Below are positions 58,286 through 64,000 of a DNA stretch of 64,000 nt, piece after piece. How positions within the stretch are numbered: the first letter of the stretch is position 1; the number at the start of each line of letters is the position of its first letter. The notes below the pieces were generated by a model that was not told the DNA's origin, searched no databases, and saw nothing but the letters and a program-made list of their open reading frames with translations. Origin of the DNA: Norana najaformis (taxonomy: Eukaryota; Annelida; Clitellata; Crassiclitellata; Hormogastridae); assembly GCA_964023275.1 (NCBI GenBank), contig OZ029917.1:22616488-22680487 (forward strand). The letters run 5' to 3'. The translations under genes were made by a program, and so were the position numbers.

Positions 58286-61200
58286 GAAAAGTTGCAGATG
58301 CGTTGTTTTAGAATTTGGCGGTAATGTTTCATCTGTAGCGAACGGATAAAAGGCAGATGAAATGTTGGCATAAAGTAGCACGGAATGTGGTCCTCGAGAC
58401 TGAACTGCAGGAAACATAGTAGTATTATTCGTTCCCACACACGTAGATCTCGTGCATTAATCCTTTTGGAGGTAAGGTTTATGTCACCTGCGGCCTCGAT
58501 GCAGTAGAGGAGAGCCGTCTTGAGAGCGTATGATTGTTGTGATTCGCCAACAATCTGCTTCGCAACCATGTAAGCTGCCTTGGCAATCGGCTGACTGTCT
58601 GCGATCAACCGACTTTCCGCTGGTCCGAAGGAGATCCGTGCAGTGGCAGAAATGGAGAACGGAACCCAGGGATATTTTCTGTGCGGACACTCAATCACCA
58701 GGTTGCAACCACCTTCGGCTTTGTATGCAAGTCTGACATTCTGCAACGCGTCTTCGGGCCACCAGCCATCGACGTGAAAACACGGCACAATGTCGACTGA
58801 TATCTTTCGAAAGATGTGCCTACCTTCTATGGCCTTGTTCAGTATTAGTTTCAAATTCCGGCAAATTGTACCCGGATTAATTAAGTAGAACTGCCACACT
58901 TCTGTGACATCTAGCCGGAAGATCGGTTCGTTTACCCAGAAGTTTGTCTGACTTAAGACGTCTAGGAGAGTCAGGCAGAACTCTCGACTCACGTCGTAAG
59001 TCTTAAGAATGCCGTCTCTGTCAAAGAATTCATCGACACTTTCATCCGTTCTGCCACTTTCTTCGGCTCGAGCATAAATACATGTTTTCCTTTCTCTGGA
59101 TCGCTCATATCTCCAGTCTTTTAGTGAAGAACCACCTCTGTCATCATAGAAATAATCTTTCTTTAGACCTTCATTTCTTGCATATACGAGATCCTTACTG
59201 TCTTTCAGTCGTCTCCGCTTTCAGATAAACGAACCCTTTAGGAACAACTGGCGATGCAGCAACGTAGCACAGTTTGCTGAACTTCGTTAGAACGATATCG
59301 AAGTCGAATTCATCCGGGCAGTGTGTCTTCGTTTCTTCTAAGGCGCTTCCTATTAGTACCGATTTGCCTTCGAACCTCGGATCCTGCTTTCCGATTGCGA
59401 ACAGTAATCGGTCTATGAAACGACAGATTTCCTGGCGGATCCCTATGTCATGCAACGTCGCGATACGCGTAATCACACTCACTCCAGATCTTCCATACGG
59501 CCTCCTGGGCGCAGAAGTTTGATTCGAACGAGTGCAGAACGTTTTTTTGCATTGGCCCAGCAAGGAAGACGATTGCGAATAGCCGATAATGCCTCTGAGC
59601 AGAAGCCTTACGGGTTCTTTGAAGTATTTCTGGAGTTTGCCAAATCGTTCTGTTTTGAAAGTTTTCATTATCTGTGCACTTTCTCTGTCGGTCTGTCTCA
59701 TCTGCATCATCTCACTCGGTTCCAGGCCATCGGAGTCTCTGACCCGTTCATTTTTGGTGTGCTGCAAAAGCAAATCGTAAACATTTATCGTCTTTGCATA
59801 GTGCAGCGGTATTCGTCCGTATCTATCTGTCGCATTGCAATCTGACCCAGCTTCCAGAAAGTATCTAACTTTACCGACGAGTCCAACTTCAGCGGCATAG
59901 TGTAACGGAATTCCACCACAATCGTCGGGAGTGTTGACCAAATCTCGCAGCTGGATCTTGTCGTTGGGCTTAATTCGTTTGGCTAACTGCATTAGGCTTT
60001 GTTTGTCAGTAACGTTGAAGTGCTTGTTGCAGTATGTATGCAGCGGAGTTCTTCCGCGCTTGTCTTTGACCAGAAAAAACTCCACCTTAAAAGTCTCCGA
60101 CGCTAAAATATGTTTAAGATTAGCAGCGGTAGTTAAGTGCAGCGGCGTATGACCAAACCTATTTTGAACCGTCAAGTCCCCTCCGTTCCTGAGTCGAAAG
60201 TCTACCATGGACCCTGTCCTTGTGCAGACCGTCAAAGCTTTACAGGCGACCGCATAGTGTAGGCGAGTATTGTTCAGAAAGTCGATCGGATGGTTGGATT
60301 CTTGGGGGCTGCTCCATCCGCAGATTCTTCCAATTCGTGCGCTCAGCTTCCGCTGCAGTGGAAGCCTGGACAGCAACGCTTCCCAGTAATACATTGAACT
60401 CGTCAGTGTCCCGCACGCAACCCTTTGCAGATCGGCTCCGCGCTGCACGAGAAAGTCAACTGCGTCCTTATGACGAGTGTTGCGCCCAACACGAGACATT
60501 ACGATATGTAAAGGAGTCTGGCCTATACTGTCCTGGGCATTTATGTCGGCACCTCCATCAAGCAGTAGTTGCATGATCTGCAAGTTTACAGGATTGTTGT
60601 TCGCAACATGGTGAAGTGGAGTCCTACCATAGAAGTTTAAGGCGTTTACGTTAGCGCATCCACTCTTGATCAGCAACTCAACAACTTTGAAATGGTTGCT
60701 ATATGCGGACTTTTTCCCTTCTGGCCTCTGCCCGATAACGGCATCGTGTAACGCGGTGTTACCAAGATTGTCGTAGGCATCAACGCTGGCTCCGCTCGTT
60801 ATCAGCTTTTCCACGATTGCGCTGTAGCCCCACTGGGCTGCGAATGTCAGAGCAGTTCCTCCATTTCTGTGGAGACATTTCGCATCGATGTCTGAGTTAC
60901 CATGATTGAGCAGCGCAGCAACAGAGTCAATGCTGTTGTTCACAGATGCTTTCATAAGTGGAGTGAATGCGGTATGTTCCATTTTGCGTATATTTGCACC
61001 TCCCTGTAGCAGCATCTTTATCGCATGTTCACGGTTATGACAAGCAGCATAGTGCAACGGTGTTACTCCGTAGGCATCTTGCACGTTGACGTCGGTGTCG
61101 GCATGATCCAAGAGAAGTTTGATGATATCACAGAACCCCTTCTCAGCTGCAATGTGCAGACCTACAAAGCCAGCCTTTGGGTTCGTTATATTCACTTTTG

Positions 61201-61633
61201 CCCCAGCGTTTAGGAGACATCTATCCAATTCACTCGTGTTGTTGATGATCGCAGTGATTAGTGGCGCCTTCTGGTGAACGTCGACCATATCGATGTCAGC
61301 TTCACGGTCTATGAGTAATTCGACAATCGAAGAGTGACCTTTGGCTGTCCCAAGATGCAGAGCAGTTCTTCCTTCGTTATCCCTGGCATCAACATCTACC
61401 TTGGTCGTGTGTGCCAGTAGCGCCGACACTGCGCTGTCGTGTCCTCTTTCCGATGCCAGCATCAGTGGAGTCCTTCCATTCGACGAACGTACACTGACTG
61501 ATGCTCCCTGCCTCAGCAGTCCAGCAACGGTCTCATGGTCGCCTACGAATGCAGCCCAGTGCAACGGCGTCCAGGTGTGTTCGTCCGCATCTCCACCAGA
61601 CCCTGCGGTGGATTGAAGAGCACGATCATCCAT
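58189..61633 (-). CDS. Ankyrin-repeat cGAS-like receptor (cGLR), Mab-21/cGAS nucleotidyltransferase
   Basis: Predicted intracellular sensor that makes a cyclic dinucleotide-type messenger. CDS joins 61633-59199 and 59137-58189 (1127 residues; stop in 58189-58191). About 16 ankyrin repeats span residues 20-636 (GRTPLH-type starts near 53, 88, 188, 336, 371, 494, 527, 573, 606), broken by a non-ankyrin stretch at 409-453. The enzyme domain starts near 660: G762-S763, then E775-F-D777 exactly 12 residues after S763, as in human cGAS (S213, E225, D227). D927 in KISVDIV matches cGAS D319; RISFGPAE (R979, S981, E986) and SYALKTA (Y1015, K1018) match RLSFSHIE and SYHVKTA. No Cys/His cluster replaces the vertebrate zinc ribbon, as in other invertebrate cGLRs. 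Start: GCGATGG context with an in-frame upstream TGA. Fold and active site are well supported; ligand and product are inference. Confidence 0.9.
59138..59198 (-). other. 61-nt intron in the ankyrin-cGLR gene
   Basis: Without splicing, the first frame ends at TAA (59195-59197) while the nucleotidyltransferase continues in the next frame. The donor CA|GTAAGG and acceptor TATGATGACAG|A remove 61 nt in phase 2, and the joined CDS (2435 + 949 nt) is exactly divisible by three. A TCTAAAG branch-point-like sequence lies about 25 nt before the acceptor. A second acceptor TTCTTTGACAG|A (exon from 59017) has the same phase and would skip 40 more residues. A frameshift mutation is the alternative explanation. 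Confidence 0.7.
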
Positions 61634-61708
61634 CGCTATTCCATTGTGCTCGCATAAAGTAACAATGTTGCTTGGATATGCTTCAGAGCTTCACGCGATC
61701 AGACTTTC
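61634..61708 (-). promoter_or_regulatory. 5' UTR exon segment with strong splice acceptor
   Basis: On the minus strand, GGTTTTATTTCTGTCTTACAG ends at 61709, a near-ideal pyrimidine tract and acceptor. The exon then has 75 nt before the ATG, with an in-frame TGA six codons in. This implies at least one upstream non-coding exon, not located in 61.7-64 kb. Minus-strand donor-like GTAAGC near 62152 and GTAAGG near 61836 are possible but unproven partners. Confidence 0.65.
61636..61655 (-). promoter_or_regulatory. Two short upstream ORFs before the cGLR start
   Basis: uORF1 starts at 61655 (ATGCGA) and ends with TGA at 61628-61626, overlapping the main ATG in another frame (9 residues, MRAQWNSDG). 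uORF2 is the two-codon ATG-GAA-TAG at 61644-61636, ending two nt before the main ATG at 61633. Such uORFs usually reduce translation of the main frame; that is an inference here. Confidence 0.6.
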
Positions 61709-61709
61709 C

Positions 61710-62400
61710 TGTAAGACAGAAATAAAACCAATTATCTGTGTGATTATAAGCAACTTAATCGTGTGGCATACCGATTACAACATTGGCCTGCAGTAAACTC
61801 ATCTCAGAGATCTAGACTCACCCTCCCCTTACTACTCCACGCCTCCCTCTAGTGGTAAATGGATCAGCTTGCATCACAAAATCACACCCCTCCAACTCGT
61901 TTACGGAGTTGCTTGATGCATCTGTACAAATAGTGCATAACTTGTTGTGGTAGATCGATCGTAAGCTGTCTTATGGAAGTTTAAGCCTACACACGGTAGG
62001 CCTAAATAAGTTGTGGCTTGTGGTTGGAAACCTTGGGGAAAGACAGCACTGAATAGTATAGGGATATCTCAAAATTAGTCAGTTTCCATAATAAGGTAAA
62101 TATTCTGAACTAATGAGGGAGAATATTCCCACTTAGTCGCTTACCCATACTTATGTGCCTTCAAATACTGTTTAGGCCTAATACAGTTATCCAAACTGTT
62201 AAACTGAAAAATTTAGGATCTTGCAATACGTTGTGAAACTATAATAGATTGTAAATTGTTCTGTTCTTCTCCCACGAATGTTATATCTAACTTTGACCTG
62301 CTGATAAAGATAAGGCCTCTTTTACTCCTGCAGCATCCATCCAACCTCACGCTGTGTCGCTGTTTATTTTAGTTTTATTTTAAGCCTGAATACCCTCGAT
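61710..62400. other. Upstream region of the cGLR gene, no gene recognised
   Basis: Probably intron or 5' flank of the minus-strand gene. No clear TATA box or first exon could be assigned. Confidence 0.4.
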
Positions 62401-62760
62401 ATAGGTATATTTTTTGAGAAGGCATGGTCCTCACAAGCAAGGGTGATCTTCATAAAGAGGCATGGTCCCCAAAGGGACGTGTGGTTTCTTCAAGGAGACA
62501 TGGTCTCCGGCTCTCCGCCAACAAACGTGATCCCCATGAAGTAGTAGTTCCAAGGTTTAACGACATCTTATGGCATCAAAGGCCGTTGACGTCACCCTCC
62601 TCCTTTATCCAGGCTTGGGACCGACACCACTCGAACATGGCAATGGCGGAGTTTCCCCATAAAGAAACGCCGTTCCCACATAAATGAGTGGCTCTCATAA
62701 TGAAGCATGGTTCCCACATGAAGGCGTGTTCTACTTCGTACCCCTAAGTGGGTTTTTAAC
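62401..62760. repeat. Degenerate GGCATGGT repeat with inserted TE segment
   Basis: GGCATGGTCC, GGCATGGTCCCC, GACATGGTCTCC and AGCATGGTTCCC recur at 30-60 bp with CATAAA/CACATGAA spacers. The TE-derived segment at 62556-62640 (inverted relative of 50500-50570) interrupts it. Confidence 0.6.
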
Positions 62761-64000
62761 GGTCTGTTTTATTTCGCCCCGAAGTGTCCTACACTTCAAA
62801 AAGCACGCAGACCAGTTTAATTATAAAAACGTGCATCAAGTGATTACTTAATTCAGTGTTTCAAAAACCATCGGTCACGATCATAAGTGGATCGCAGATT
62901 GAGATTCGGCCGAAATGGATCGCCTTTAGGCCCACCTACGTCCTGAATTCATTTGTGCCCAACAGCTGTTCAGTTGAATGTTAAACCTTGCCTATTCAAC
63001 TTCGCAAAAAATCTCGCGGTCGTTCTCACCTGTTGAAGTGTTGGTAATCTTCAGAAATCGTCCAAAAGACGAATCAACTCAGCTGTAATTTCACGTGTGT
63101 CTGCTTGTCTGCAAAACTTGTTTTATTTCGAACCAACAGCAATGTACGCCTCAGATGCGACTGAGTTGAGTAAGCGCAAAAGAATGTCTTTAGGTGTACT
63201 GGACAAAAGACAACACAAAACACCCACTTTACGGTCGGATTCGTTTGACTGAACGTAGACCAAAGTTTATCAATAGGCCTAATTTATCTACAGGCCTGGG
63301 TTCTTAGCCCTTAATTGACTTAACAGCAAGCCCAGAAGTTAAAATTCACGGGTAGGCTAAGGCAAGGTTTAGCAACGAGGCAGGGCAGCCTAACCAAACA
63401 GAAGAGACCCTGGCCAGAATGACCCGGGGGAGTCAGGGAAAGGTGGAGAAGGGGAAGAGAAAAAAGTCTGTCGTGGGACCCCAACGAACCGAGGTCGGCT
63501 CAGAATGGCGGCAGCTCCCAGCTCTGGAGCCCCGGACACTACAGGCGTTATAGAAGCTAATCGGCCACCCGGTGATAATACAACTTTGCCTCTTCCCCTC
63601 CAATGTCTTCCTCCCTGTGGCGCAGCTCTAGGTTGAGTAACAAGGCTCGCATGTACTATTGTAATACGGTAAAATCGATTTTCGGGGTAGGCTCGCGAGT
63701 CCGGCCAATAGAGATTCGAATTTCCACCCGAAGAAGGAAAAACTGGATCTTACAGCCTCCAGAGCCTCACAAAAGCACGACAAATCCCGAGGCGGTTGAT
63801 TACCGGTCTTCACAGTCTTACGGGTGTTTATGTGATATGGGGTTAAAATTGCAGACTTGAGGCCTACGCTGAAGAGCAGACACGGCAGTAGCAATTCAAG
63901 AGCTGGAACCACCTTTCCTGCAGATTGCATGGGTTGACATAGAATTGTCTATTTCAAGTGATGCATCCGGAATCGAACCGAATTCGAGCAGAACTGAAAG
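62761..64000. other. Intergenic, no gene supported
   Basis: Frames at 63603-63860 (+) and 63628-63930 (-) lie opposite each other without motifs. 63420-63540 is G-rich and may be part of a TE leader, but I cannot prove it. Confidence 0.35.

Noticed and set aside
58484-58736. 68-codon frames on both strands within the cGLR exon
   Set aside because: Shadows of the nucleotidyltransferase reading frame, which carries the recognisable motifs.

Overview
The window is invertebrate animal nuclear DNA. It is AT-rich, full of di-, tri- and tetranucleotide microsatellites, and littered with 5'-truncated, frameshifted retrotransposon pieces, tRNA-derived SINEs, LTR remnants and one Tc1/mariner-like transposase relic. 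The short palindrome TAGGCCTA and its variants recur throughout. The 2A-bearing non-LTR retrotransposon remnant and the kind of innate-immune gene present fit a marine invertebrate, but I cannot name the phylum. There are no bacterial-style operons, CRISPR arrays or convincing functional tRNA/rRNA genes.

Layout. 1-9.9 kb: microsatellites, repeat tails, two SINEs and otherwise empty sequence. 10.0-11.3 kb (minus): a non-LTR retrotransposon remnant with a proline-rich leader, a 2A ribosome-skipping motif, an endonuclease remnant and a reverse transcriptase (RT) thumb/C-terminus. 15.8-21.6 kb: four RT-derived fragments plus two 3'-tail families. 23.2-23.95 kb: a 29-unit, 26-bp minisatellite with higher-order structure. 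26.7-27.4 kb: an LTR-like block paired with another at 56 kb. 30.7-38.5 kb: further RT fragments, a hairpin, a transposase pseudogene and two weak exon candidates. 38.5-40.4 kb: long TGTA and TAGTC tandem arrays. 46.9-50.6 kb: TE-derived coding remnants, including an RNase H domain. 55.7-57.8 kb: LTR plus a gag-like open frame, an RT tail and a clean solo LTR.

The one convincing functional gene is on the minus strand at about 61.7-58.0 kb. It encodes about 1127 residues. Residues ~20-636 carry about 16 ankyrin repeats. From about residue 660 there is a cGAS/Mab-21-type nucleotidyltransferase with the GS motif, the E-x-D pair (E775, D777) and the third carboxylate (D927) all present. This is an ankyrin-repeat cGAS-like receptor (cGLR) fusion, predicted to sense a ligand and make a nucleotide second messenger. 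Its N-terminal part is one uninterrupted 2.4-kb exon. A 61-nt intron with consensus ends restores the frame in the enzymatic domain. A strong acceptor lies in the 5' UTR, and two tiny upstream ORFs precede the start codon. Everything else is best read as mobile-element debris around this gene.
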